Assembly: GCA_963921935.1 (NCBI GenBank)
Contig: OY998178.1
Span: 196,510,862-196,574,861 of the forward strand
From: Galeruca laticollis
Lineage: Eukaryota; Arthropoda; Insecta; Coleoptera; Chrysomelidae
Length of the DNA stretch: 64,000 nt
Direction of reading: 5' to 3'
The position numbers and the translations under genes were made by a program. Shown piece after piece: positions 41,361 to 52,615 of the stretch (position 1 is its first letter; each line of letters begins with the position of its first letter). The notes beneath the pieces were generated by a model. The model did no database searches, was not told the origin of the DNA, and worked only from the letters and a program-made list of their open reading frames with translations.

Positions 41361-43330
41361 ATGTAAATAAGAAATACGTTGTATATTTGGATGATATAAT
41401 CATCGCCACTCCTGATTTTGAAACCCATTTGAAGATTCTAAAGGAACTTTTCGTTAGATTGAACGATATGTGACTGGTGGTGAACAAGGAAAAATGTGTT
41501 TGTCAGAAACGAACTCAAGTATCTTGGCTATGTTGTAGATAAAAGAGGACTGCGTCCAAATCCAGATATAATTAAAAGTATGGTGGATTTTCCAACTCCG
41601 AAAAACGTTAAAGATGTTCGGCGATTTATTGGTTTAATTTCCTGGTATAGAAGATTCGTTACTGATTTTGCAAGTAGAGTTCATCCGTTGACTAGTCTTA
41701 CCAGGAAAAATAAGCCGTTTTTGTGGGATCAAGCTACAGAGCGTGCTTTTCTTGATATCAAACAATGCTTAATATCGGCTCCTATCTTGGCGTGTCCGGA
41801 TTTTTCGCGTCCATTTACGATTCAAACCGATGCATGACAAGTAGGTTTGGGGTGTGTTCTTATGCAGGAATTTCCGGAGGGGTAGAAAATTGTCGCTTAC
41901 GCAAGTCGTGCTCTTACCCCCCAAGGGACTAAATATAGTACGACTGAGCTTGAATGTTTGGCTGTAGTTTTTGGAATTAAGAAGTTTCGGCCTTATATCG
42001 ATGGAGCTCATGTTGTTGTTATCACAGACCACAGTAGCTTGCGTTGGTTGTTTCATTTGAAAAATCCTAGTTTCCGTTTAGTAAGATGAATGCTAAGACT
42101 TCAGGGATATGATTTTGATATCGTGCACCGAAAAGGAACTTAACATTCTGTACCTGATGCACTGTCTCGAGCAATTTGTTATATTGATGCTACTGAAAGT
42201 GATCAAGTTAGATGGTATTCGGATTTGTTGGAGAAGGTATCTGAATATCCTCATAAGTACCCAAAGTTCAAAGTAAAAAATAATAAGTTATATAAACTTG
42301 TGAATGCGGGCAATCAGGAGTATGATAGTGAGTATGACTGGAAATTGGTGATCCCAAAGAAATTGCGGGAGGATGTTCTTTTGGAAAACCATGATGAAGC
42401 CACGGCAGGTTACTTAGGGTATTACAAAACCTTAAAAAGAATTTCTTCCTTCTATTATTGGCCCAAGCTATCTGTTGATGTGCCTAGGTTTGTTAGGAGC
42501 TGTGATGTGTGCAAAGCCCAGAAACCAGAGCTAAAGCTACCACATGGTAAGATGAAGCCTAGGGTAATAGACTACCCATGGCAGTACGTGTGTACAGATC
42601 TGATGGGTCCTTTTCCCTCATCTAAAAAAACGGAATAGGTATGTGATAGTTATTTCCGATATGTTTACCAAGTTTTCTTTGGTGCTTCTTTTAAAAGTCG
42701 CTACGGCCGGGGCTGTTGCTAAACATTTAGAAGAAGATATCTTCCTGGTATATGGTGTGCCACAGTTTCTTCTCTGCTACAACGGTCAGCAATACAATAG
42801 TCGCTCATTCAAACAATTGGTTAATTCATATGATTGTCAAATTATTTATAATGCATATTTTAGTCCACAATGTAACCCCACGAAAAGAGTGAATCGGACC
42901 CTAAAAACTATGATTCTGTCATTTATAACAAAAAAACAGAGAGACTGGTATGTGAGTTTAACTGAATTAGGCTTTGCCCTACGAACTGCAGTTCATGAAA
43001 TCACTGGTTATTCGCCACTTTGGAAGGAATCCGTTTATTTCCGGGAAAATGTATAGAAATTATGACGACGTTCAAGGTAGCTCTTCCTTAGAAGTCGTCG
43101 ACACTTCTCACCCAGCAACTCACGTTAAGTTGTTGCAAGAGATTTGTTCTCAAGTTCGATCACATTTAGCTAAAGCCTACGAACAGAGTTCAAACAGGTA
43201 TAATCTCAGACATAGGCCTCTTACGCTCACAGTTAGTCAAATTGTGTGGAAGAAAAACCATTGTCTATCAGATAAAGCTAACTATTTTCCATCCAAATTA
43301 GCTCATAAGTTCATTAAATGTAAAGTATGA
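41361..43330 (+). pseudogene. Gypsy pol remnant (RT end, RNase H, integrase)
   Basis: The piece opens inside the RT palm ('VVYLDDIIIATPDF', ~41370). It goes on to the thumb ('ELKYLGYVVDKRGLRPNP' and 'RRFIGLISWYRRFVTDFA', 41496-41837), then RNase H ('AYASRALTPQG', 'ITDHSSLRWLF'), an H2C2-type zinc segment ending 'SCDVCKAQKPE' (42225-42638), and the integrase core. The first catalytic Asp is present ('CTDLMGPFP'), but the second is Asn ('LCYNGQQYNS') and the Glu is Lys ('NPTKRVNRT'), so the integrase is dead. Several stops and frameshifts. Gag, protease and the front of RT are absent: the 2.2-kb interior is internally deleted. Confidence 0.9.
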
Positions 43331-43510
43331 AGGAGGATTAGTACTAACGTCTATGAATTAGAGTCGCTGGATGCCAGCGCGTCATTGGTATCTTGGCACC
43401 TTAAGGATATCAAGGAAGACTGATTTTTTTGTCTCTTTTTTTGTTTTTTTTCTTCTCCTTTGATTTCTCTTCCTCTTCTCCTTTTTTTGTTTCCTTCAGA
43501 AAGGGGAGAG

Positions 43511-44483
43511 TGTTACGAACTAACTTGCATCTGGGGTAGTAATAATCCAATAATCTCACCGCAATAAATTTAAGTATATCCGAAATATATTCCATCACTT
43601 TCCGTTAATTAATCGGGACATTCGGTATAATTAACAGCAGAATAAAAACCAATTGAACTAGTTGTGTTTTACAATTGCCGTATCAACAAAAACATGGGTA
43701 AAGCGACTACGAGTGGTGAATTGAAAGGTGGGTTTTGTGTGAAAGGAAATTATTGTTAGTTCTTCTGCAACCAGTGAAGAAATATTTTCTATACTAAGTT
43801 GATTGCTGCAGGCAGATTTATTTATTATTTCTGTAAAATTGTGTGATTTCGAATATTGTTTACACAATTTTTGGTATACGGATATACGGCTATAACTGGT
43901 TCAGGGTTAAGAAGAACGAAAGCAAACGTCTCTGGCAATAAGGCTTACTGTGCGAGAGGTCAGTATTTGCGAATTTTAATTAGAAGGGTAGCACAATGCT
44001 TTTTTTTTCTTCAGGCATTTTGCCCATGGGGAATCACCAGCCTAGGTGATACGAATTTATTGGAACTAATAGTGGGGTAATAGATGGAAAGTGACCGGGA
44101 GATAAAAATTATCGCTGTCTTTCCGTGCAACTTAGGGGGTTAACCTACCATCAGCATAATCCAGTTAACGATAAGTACCCCTTCGTAGGAAATTTCACTT
44201 ACTATGAACTAAAGAAATATTTGTTTTATAACTGTTGGATATATTCTACACTGGATATATACTTAATAAATTATTTTCGGTGCTGGATACTTGGCGAGAG
44301 TTAATTATTTATGGGGGTCTATCCTCTCCAGGCATCCAGGAACTCTTGTAAGAGCTATGGAGCAATAATAATTTTGTTTTATTTAAGTAATACCGAAATC
44401 TCGTACGCATATTGCGTTTCAATAATCTATACTTTTCCGATGTAATAACTGTTTCACGTACATCACGCGAAATCAACGTAACA
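43511..44483 (+). mobile_element. 3' LTR of the gypsy-type retrotransposon
   Basis: 973 bp beginning TGTTACGAAC directly after a purine tract (AAGGGGAGAG) and ending ACGTAACA. A few percent divergence from the 5' LTR indicates an old but not ancient insertion. No target duplication matches on the two sides (TATTG versus CATAA). Confidence 0.9.
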
Positions 44484-44489
44484 CATAAC

Positions 44490-44737
44490 ATTTTCATTCA
44501 CTGGATGTTTTTTCCACCTGTTATAGGATCTTTTTTATTACGACAGCTCTGAGAATGGCCTAATGGCCGAAAGCTTAGCTGCATTTTAATAATAAATACA
44601 CACTGAGTACTCGTCGTTCCATTCACTCAATTTATATCTAGTGTGTACACCATACCCACAGATAGTTCTAACAAAGTTTGTAAACGCCAGGGTAATGGAG
44701 ATATGGCATGGAGTCTTTAGTGTTGACCAGTATTGAT
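44490..44737. repeat. Direct repeat B flanking the gypsy element
   Basis: Second copy of 40046-40293, including the degenerate hammerhead-like segment (about 44546-44570). It continues past the common end 'GACCAGTATTG' into unique sequence. Confidence 0.8.
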
Positions 44738-44929
44738 CTCAAATTGTGATTAGTTCTAAAACCAAAGTTAATGTTATGTTTTTTAGATTATTACTAAATT
44801 TATAGGATATAGGACCGAAGAAATGTAGATAACCAGCATAATGAGGTTTGACACTGTCAGAAATCACATCAAAAGGTTGATAGTAAGAAAACTTAGTCTG
44901 AATTTATTGTAAAATTTTGTGTATAATAA

Positions 44930-45960
44930 AGAGATTGGGAAATTATTGTTGACAGCAATTTGTTTAATGATATTAATCTCACTATAAAAGAACTCTTGTG
45001 ATAGAGGCAAAGAGAAGGCTCTATAAAGGCTCTATTAAAGGAAGAAACCTTATGTGATTGGGGGTGGTTAGAATTAAAATCAATGACAGCGTCCGTCGTT
45101 GTAGGTTTCTAGTAAATCTCAAATTCCAGTCTCATGGTGGCAACATTCTTAACGTTTAACTAGTCCAAAAATGGGATACGACTATTGACCTCTAACTCCA
45201 ATATAAATTTAATTATGAGGTATAATGTGTTAATGAGTTGAAGAAAAAAAAGGGACTGTTGATGTGTACCGCAAAAAAAACAATACAATCATCTATGTAA
45301 CGATAGTAAAAACAATGTGACTTTCAAAGAAAGGATCATTTAAATAGGTTTGTTCTAATTTGTTCATAAAAAGTTCGGCCAGTAAAGGACTTAGATTAGA
45401 TCCCATAGCTAAACCTATTGTTTGTTCATAATATTTGTTATTAAATTGGAAGAAATCTTGTTCTAAAGACAACCAGAGTAGGCCAAGAATATCAGAGATG
45501 ATGTTGGCGTTCAAATTATTAGAAAAGAGCATAGCGTCAACCAAGTCTATACATTCTGAGGGAGGTATACTAGGGAAGAGATTAGAAACATCAAGTGGAA
45601 GCAAAATTGAACTAGAGTTGGGAACTGTTATCTTAGATATCTTGTTACACAAGTCTAAAGAATTTTTGATAGAAAATTTATTATTGAAATTAGTGATGTC
45701 TTTTAATAAATTATTGAGGAAGAAGGAGAGTTTGGAGGCTGGTGAATTTGAAAAGGAAACAACTGATCTAATTGGTATATTTCTATCATGAATTTTCGGG
45801 AGTCCATACAGAAGGGGAGTTATAGGTGCCATCTGTATCAATTGATAAAATTTAGTGTTGAAGCTGTGTAATGTATAAGTGTAAGTTTTAAGCCTATTCC
45901 TAAAATACGTATGAAACTTTAGATCCTACCTTGAAATATTTATTTGTAACTCACATAATT
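44930..45960 (-). pseudogene. Penelope-like RT fragment
   Basis: Minus strand: 'PLLYGLPKIHDRNIPIRSVV', 'LPLDVSNLFPSIPPSECI' (motif A), 'GLAMGSNLSPLLAELFM' (motif B). After a frameshift comes a 'YRYIDD'-like motif C near 45300-45270. Downstream to ~44930 are broken pieces of the thumb region. The GIY-YIG part is missing. It belongs to a different Penelope subfamily from the one at 3.4-5.8 kb. Confidence 0.8.
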
Positions 45961-46520
45961 TTTTCCGTTTATGGGGGGTCATATCTTCCCCTTTTAAAAA
46001 CCAGCAGGAATTACCCAGTATCACTGGATCCCATCGCCCTTGGTACCGAATTTCCATTCTTCTGATATCTTTGTGGAACCTTTAATCCTGCTCGTCGCTG
46101 ACAGTTCACAAGGTCTCAGGAAAAAATTATATATGTGAATGGAGAAAACGAATTTATTTTTAATGGTATTCGTCCGTGAAGCGATTTATAGGAATCTAAA
46201 AGTTCATTAACTAGTTGTTCGTAGTTTGCATCCATATTATTGCCCAAACATCCCCTCACGACACATACGAATGAGTTCCAAGCTCTTGCGTGGTAAGCTA
46301 TTCTATTAAGTTAATATCGTCCAGCAACTTTCTAATTTGTAACCCAATAGGAATAAACTCCTTTAACTTGGCGTCACTTAACTGGGGAAAGGATTATCTT
46401 AGGTATTTAAATCGTTCACCCTCTATATTCGTAGCCTTCACCAAGTTTTACTTTAGTATGATGTAGTATGATGTGAAGAGGAGGCAAAATGACATTTTTT
46501 TATCTACAAGAGAAACATAC
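45961..46520. other. No recognisable gene
   Basis: Short ORFs only. Some stretches look like decayed coding sequence, but none can be assigned. Confidence 0.45.
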
Positions 46521-46524
46521 TTAA

Positions 46525-48833
46525 CCTTTCAGTAGGCGCGCGCGGAATGTCAGTCCGCACACACATACTATCGATTGTAGTATTGTTAAACTTGGCAACT
46601 AGGCTTCCTGGCGCTTTCTAGCTTTCTAACGTATTGCATACGACTCTAGTACGCCGCGACAGCTTAAAGCGATAACACGTGAATGAGACAGGTCCTTGTG
46701 GAATGTGAATCCGCGCGCGCGCTTGCACGTTATATTTTTGTTTTATTACCTTGTGTATGAAAAGGTGAGTTTTAATTAGTTGTCTTTAGGTAATTTATAC
46801 TTTTCCAAGTTTCTAATAAATATCAAAATAATTTTCTGATAGCGTAAGTGGAAAATATAATGAATAAAATATTAGCGGAACGTCATTCCGTGCGCGCTTC
46901 ATTACGTTTTTTCTAAACTACACTTTTTTACAGATAAAATGTCCTATGAACGTGAGCAGGAGATCCTCGAAAGGATGATGCTTGAATGCCTCTCAGACAA
47001 TGAAAATAGAGAGGAAGAATTAGACGATAAAATGGACCTTGACGAAAATGATCACGTGGAAGAAAGAAGTGATAGTGTTACCGAGCAAGAAATAGATGAG
47101 AGAGACACCTTCAGCTCGGAGGAAGTATTAGGACAAGAAGTCGAAATGAGGAGTGAACCAGTCTATACAGGAAAAGATGGCACGAGGTGGAATGGGTTGC
47201 CGTGTTCCAATAAACGAAAAACAACAAAGCGCGCCAACTTATTGAAACAATTACCAGGACCTAAGCGAGCTACTAGAGACTTGAAGACTGCCTTATAAAC
47301 TTGGAATTTTTTTTTTCAATGCTGAAATGCTGCAGATTATTGTAGAATATACAAACAAGTACATCGATGTCCTTTCTGATTCTCACACTCGACAGAGATA
47401 TCTTAGACCTACTAATATAAATGAAATTCGAACTCTTATTAGACACTTATATATTTCAGGAATATACAAAGCAAATCATCTAAATTTACAAGATTTATGG
47501 ACGAGCAACGGTAAGGGCATTGAGATTTTCAGACTTACAATGTCAATCAAACCTTTAAAGTTCCTTCTAAGGTTTCTCAGATTTGATAACAAGGACAGTC
47601 GAGAAGAAAGGAAGTGTTTTGATAAACTAGCAGCAATCCGTCAAATTTTTTATATGTTCGTGAAAAAGTAAAGATGGATATAATTTATCTGAGTTCACTA
47701 CCCTTGACGAACAATTGGAAGCCTTCAGAGGAAACTACTCATTTCGTCAATACATACCGGGTAAGCCTCATAAATACGGCATACAAATATTTGTTTCGTG
47801 TGACGCAAAAATGTTTTACATGGCCAACATGGAAGCATATGTTGGACGTCAACCAGAGGGGCAATTTTTCGTAGACAATTCAGGGCATTCCATTGTTGAG
47901 AGACTAAACCAGCCAATTCATAATTCGGGACGAAACATCACGTTGGATAACTGGTTCATGAGTATACCATTAGTTGACAGTCTTATTACAAATTACAGGC
48001 TAACTGTCGTAGGAACTCTGAGAAAAATAAAAGATAATTACATCTCGAGTTGCTTCACGTAAATCGCTCCGAAAAATCTACTATTTTCGCCTTCAAAGAA
48101 AACTGCACCCTTGCATCTTATTGCTTAAAGAAAAGTTGTGTTTTTAGCCTCTAGTATGCATTCCCATGATAGCATTGATCCTGAAAGTGGAGATTCATTC
48201 AAGCCGGAGATACTGACACAATATAACAAGACCAAAGGTGGAGTTGATGTTGTCGACAAGTTATGCGCAACATATAATTGTGCCAGGTCAACACGGAGAC
48301 GACCGATGGTAATTTGGTAATTTTTTACGCTTGGCAAAATCTTACGACGTAAGTTTTTACAAAATCTCGGATTTGCATTACTGAATAATCACTTGCGTGA
48401 AAGGGCCACAATGCTTTGTTTACCAAGAAATTTTAGGTTGAGAATTATGGAAATATGTGGTATCCGAAAGAATGGATCAGAAGCGACTAGACAAGTTAAT
48501 ACACATCCTGAGGAACGTAGATGCTTTTACTGCGATCGGAAGAAAAATCGTCCATTAAGATTTTTTTGCCAAAAGTGTCATAATTTTATGTACTTAGAGC
48601 ACGCTACTCTTTTGTGTTCTACTGTTTTGTGAAATAATGTCTTTTGTTTCCATTTTTTATTTTTTTTTATTATTTTTTGCATCTGTAAAAGTTTTTATAT
48701 TTGTAATAAAATCTTTTTTATTCAAGTATATATTACCATTTACTCAAAACCTACCGAATATCCTAGAATAGTCACATGCGGACTACCAGTCCGCACGCGC
48801 ATCTTTATGTGATTTTCAGCGCCTGCTGAAGGG
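46525..48833 (+). mobile_element. piggyBac-type DNA transposon with TTAA ends (copy 1)
   Basis: TTAA (46521-46524) precedes CCTTTCAGTAGGCGC and TTAA (48834-48837) follows the inverse of CCCTTCAGCAGGCGC: imperfect 15-bp TIRs with two mismatches and the diagnostic TTAA target. Inside each end are subterminal repeats with GC-rich arms ('GTCAGTCCGC', 'CGGACTACCAGTCCGC', 'GGAACGTCATTCC'). Length 2.3 kb. Confidence 0.85.
46939..48632 (+). pseudogene. piggyBac-type transposase, broken by several frameshifts
   Basis: Acidic N-terminus (46939-47298, 'MSYEREQEILERMM'), then 47327-47671 ('INEIRTLIRHLYISGIYKA', 'FDKLAAIRQIF'), 47715-48062 ('LEAFRGNYSFRQYIPGKPHK', 'ITLDNWFMSIPLV', the second Asp region), 48138-48320 ('NKTKGGVDVVDKLCATYN', the third Asp) and a C-terminal Cys-rich zinc domain 48393-48632 ('CFYCDRKKNRPLRFFCQKC'). 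The order and all domains are present, but at least four frame changes or stops inactivate it. Confidence 0.9.
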
Positions 48834-48837
48834 TTAA

Positions 48838-49209
48838 CATTTTGAGATCCCGGTTGAACTTTAGACTTTTTCTGCACGTCTCTCACACAAACAAAGAAAA
48901 CAGCAATATTTCGTGAACCTTCTCTGAAGTTCTACTAAAATTGAAATATTTTTCAAATCACCACATATCTGCCACTTGTAGCGGTTGTAGTTTATTTGAT
49001 CTTAAAGGAGGAGTATATTTTTGTAGATATCATTGTCACTGAATGGGCAACTGGTATAGAAGGTTTCATATTTCCATTATGTAATAAAACAGCTTTAAAA
49101 CAATATTTTCATAAGTCTATGAACAAGCGCCATTCTCAAGGAGAATGCTTGATATCGAGTTTTTGCATTAATCCATCGATATAAGTACAGGCACATAACG
49201 TATTTTCTA
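48838..49209. other. No recognisable gene
   Basis: Right flank of piggyBac copy 1. Short ORFs only. Confidence 0.5.
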
Positions 49210-49884
49210 TATTGTAAAATGTGGAAAACGTGGCAATTATTTTTCAAAAAATTGTAATTCTCATTTCTTTCGCAAGTAATACTCTTTGAGACAGGAACCA
49301 AGAAGTTCTGACTGTTGCTTCAACAGCCCAAAATCTCGTACTAAATTATCGAATGTGGCTCGCCGCAACTGGAACCAGGCGTGAATATGGGATCGGTTCA
49401 CTGTTCCTCGGAGTTTTCCAATGAACCGTTATTACCTCCATTATTCTTAAAACAATATCTTGCCAATTCAAAGGCGATGTCTGTACTAGTAAGTCGGCAT
49501 TGTGCGGAACAGGTCTTATGGCAGATTGCAAATCTGGATATTCGATTTTACCCTTTTCTGTTTTGAAATAAACTTCAGTCTTTGTCACACAAAAATAGCT
49601 ATCATCAAAATTGATGTTGGGTTGCTATACCATTAGAACTGCAAAAGGCATATTTGTTTCCTTCCCTTTTATCCACTGAACCAATGACATGCTACAGCTG
49701 ACAAAGCACATATGGAGCGCCCACTGTTTGCCTTGATCTCCGAATATAACACCAAATACACGAAACAAGCCTTTTTCACATTTTCAGAAAATAGTCTGGT
49801 TCGTGATTTCACCATAAATTCTCCACAAATATAACAAAGCTTTTTAGGAGAAATTTTGCAGCTGCGGCACGTATGACTTGCCAT
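49210..49884 (-). pseudogene. Decayed member of an insect-expanded Cys-rich protein family
   Basis: Minus strand 49884-49669 begins 'MASHTCRSCKISPKKLCYIC', then 'GEFMVKSRTRLFSENVKKAC'. After stops and a frameshift, 49590-49346 reads '..SYFCVTKTEVYFKTEKGKIEYPDLQSAIRPVPH', here cited in parts: 'KGKIEYPDLQSAIRPVPH' and, further on, a 'RDFGLL..' stretch near 49290. I associate the CxxC opening plus the IxYPxLxSAIRPVPH signature with an uncharacterised, often multicopy insect protein, frequently found as retro- or transposon-linked copies. Function unknown. This copy is not coding. Confidence 0.6.
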
Positions 49885-50656
49885 TTTTGTTGTTTAAAAT
49901 CTGTATTAACTACACAGAACCATTCACTTCAAAATTCAAATGTGAACTAAACTAGAGAATGAATAATTCATTCCATGAAATATGTCTGCTTATAAATACA
50001 GGCTAATTTGATAACCTCTACGTGGGAACAAAAGAAAAGAACTTATTGAAAAGTGGTACGTATCAGGGCTTTATGAATATTTTTCATATTATTTGGAAGT
50101 TATTAGCATTATAAAAATAATTGTTCGAAGTGTGCTACAAAAATCGTGTCAGCCAGTGAATTAGAAATGTAAATTGTGCAAAATTGTATTTTATCATATT
50201 TTGGAGTTAATCCAGCAGTCGCTAATAGCCCTTTGGGTCGATGCGACTTTAAACATGAAAAATCTGGAAAAAGTTAGATTATTGCTAGTATGTAATCATC
50301 AGACTGATCAAATATATACTACTGACTCAATCCAATATTTTGTAGAATCGCAAAGTTCGGAATAACGGGAGATAGAAGAAAAATAAATTGCTGGAATTCT
50401 AACTCAGTCTAAGTTGATTGACTTTGAAAATCTTTTTATATTAGATACTGAAAAGTTGACAGTTGCAATGGAGCGAGCTGTTTATTGAAATATTTGCAAG
50501 CATTTTGATTTTATAGTGGCAAATAGTCCACAATTATTTGGTCTCCCGTAATTATTAGTTGTCATATAAAAATACGGCATACAAAATAAAATTAAAGTGA
50601 TCTGCAAATACAGTGAATAATTGTTCTTCCGCAGAAAGAAAATACGAATACGAAAT
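49885..50656. other. No recognisable gene
   Basis: AT-rich. Short ORFs without motifs. Confidence 0.5.
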
Positions 50657-50850
50657 ATGATGATTACTCGAGAAAATAAAGAAGAAATGGTTCAGGCTGT
50701 AAATGAAGCGATAAGAAATGCTATGAAAAGTACGTCAATTATCGACGAAATATTCAGTAACCGAAGCAGTTGTGAAGTCAATAGAAACCAAATTCAGTAA
50801 CATAGAATCCACAGTAGCGGAGATGGAGAAAAATTATAAAACGGACATGT
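50657..50850 (+). pseudogene. Short helical ORF1/gag-like fragment
   Basis: Starts 'MMITRENKEEMVQAVNEAIR' and, after a one-base frame change, reads 'AVVKSIETKFSNIESTVAEM', a charged coiled-coil-like stretch. This resembles the ORF1 proteins of retroelements but is too short to assign. It lies 90 bp before a hammerhead core. Confidence 0.3.
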
Positions 50851-50929
50851 GATACTTTACACGTGGATTGATATACATTAAGGTAATTCGACATATTGTG
50901 AATTTCTGATTTTTTCCATCTTGATACCT

Positions 50930-50975
50930 TTTACAGGCCTGATGATGGCTCAGTGAGCCGAAACTAGTTGCCGCC
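50930..50975 (+). ncRNA. Hammerhead-ribozyme core motif
   Basis: CTGATGA (50939-50945), then a perfect stem GGCTC-AGT-GAGCC (50947-50959), then GAAAC (50960-50964). All conserved core bases of a hammerhead are present and stem II is perfect. Stems I and III cannot be drawn convincingly, so self-cleavage is not claimed. The stem sequence resembles the decayed motifs in repeats A and B, suggesting one element family. Confidence 0.6.
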
Positions 50976-51119
50976 TTCATCTTTACTCATATATGCTTTA
51001 GTACTGATTTTGAGTTTTACTTACTGCTAGAAATATTAGTAAAAAATAAAATAATCTGAACTTTTAAATTAAATGGATGTACTTGCATATTTGAACGCAG
51101 TTTTTAATTCTGTTCAAGT

Positions 51120-52615
51120 TTTTTACTTTTCCGCCCAACATCTCTGATATGCGAGAAAAGTATTGGTTTACCCCAAAAAAAGTTTTACGTCTCCCATCAA
51201 GAACAACACGAAAAAACGGTTTGTAGAAAAAAATCCTGCGGGTATGTCGTCGTCGTCGTAGTCGTAGTCGTAGTCGTAGTCGTAGTCGTAGTCGTAGTCG
51301 TAGTCGTAGTCGTAGTCGTAGTCGTAGTCGTAGTCGTAGTCGTAGACGTAGTCGTAGTCGTAGTCGTAGTCGTAGTCGTAGTCGTAGTCGTAGTCGTAAT
51401 CGTAGTCGTAGTCGTAGTCGTAGTCGTAGTCGTAGTCGTAGTCGTAGTCGTAGTCGTAGTCGTAGTCGTAGTCGTAGTCGTAGTCGTAGTCGTAGTCGTA
51501 GTCGTAGTCGTAGTCGTAGTCGTAGTCGTAGTCGTAGTCGTAGTCGTAGTCGTAGTCGTCGTCGTCGTAGTCGTAGTCGTCGTCGTCGTCGTCGTCGTCG
51601 TTGTTGTCGGCCACTTTTCGTTACATATATTGTTAGCACGATACAGCCTCCGTAGTGCACCATGTTGCCAATTTTATGATTGAGTATATTTCAGTACATC
51701 TCACATATGAACCATATTGATTTTCAGCTCACCAGAACCAGTACAACGGGTGCTATGGTACTTGAAGTACGACACTTTTGTCATTTTTTGAGAAACTTCA
51801 GTTTGTTAGCACGATACAGCCTCCAGAGTGCAACAAGTTACCAATTTTATATTAGAATATTATTCAAGACATCTCACAGATGAACCTTTTCGATTTTCAG
51901 CTCAGCAGAGCCAGAACTTAAAGAACTATAACACCTGTTATAGTACTTTAAGTACGACATTTTTGTAATTTTTGGTGAAATTTCAGTTTGTTAACACGAT
52001 ACACTCTCCGAAGAATAAACCGATTTTATGATTGGATATTATTCAGAGCATCACAAAGATAAACACTATTGATTTCAGCTCACTAAAGCCAGTGCGACGA
52101 GTGCTATGGTACTTCAAGTACCTAATTTTTGTCATTTTTGGAGAATTTTCAGTTAGTTAGCACAATACCGCCTCCAGAGTGTACACAGGTGACCAATTTC
52201 ATGATTGAATATTATTCAGGGTGTCTTATAATAGATGAAACTTATCCATTTTTAGCTCACCAAAGCTAGTACAACGGGTGCTTTGGCACCTGATGTGCCA
52301 CATTTTTGGTCATTTTTGGAGAAAATTCGGGTTGTTAGCACCATACAGCCTCCGTAGCGTATACACGTGACCAAATATATGATTGTATATTTTTCAAGTT
52401 GTCTCACAAATGTACTTTTTTGATTTTTAGCTGACTAGAGCGAGTACAGCGGGTCCTATAAATTCAGATATACTACATTTTTGTTTATGCTCCGTTTTAA
52501 TAGCACGGTACGTACCCGAATTGTATACAAGTGAGAATTTTATAATAGAATATTGTTCAGAGTACCTCACAAATGCGGAAAAGTTAGTTTTAATCTTTAA
52601 AACCGTTTATTTAGT
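51120..52615. repeat. Non-autonomous tandem-repeat family, copy 2
   Basis: The same layout as 17160-17990: 'TTTTCCGCCCAACATCTC' start, a microsatellite, about six ~175-bp units (boxes near 51637, 51811, 51996, 52161, 52344, 52506) and the shared end 'AAAGTTAGTTTTAATCTTTA'. It has two more units and a vastly longer microsatellite than copy 1. Confidence 0.75.
51245..51601. repeat. (GTCGTA)n / (GTC)n microsatellite expansion
   Basis: About 50 nearly perfect GTCGTA hexamers with rare interruptions (AGACGTA, GTCGTAATC), ending in (GTC)n. The corresponding place in copy 1 has only a few GTC/CGT triplets. ORFs through it encode Arg-Leu or Asp-Tyr repeats and are not genes. Confidence 0.97.

Noticed and set aside
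51064..51663. Long minus-strand ORFs of Arg-Leu or Asp-Tyr repeats
   Set aside because: They are pure translations of the GTCGTA microsatellite in two frames; no unique coding sequence.
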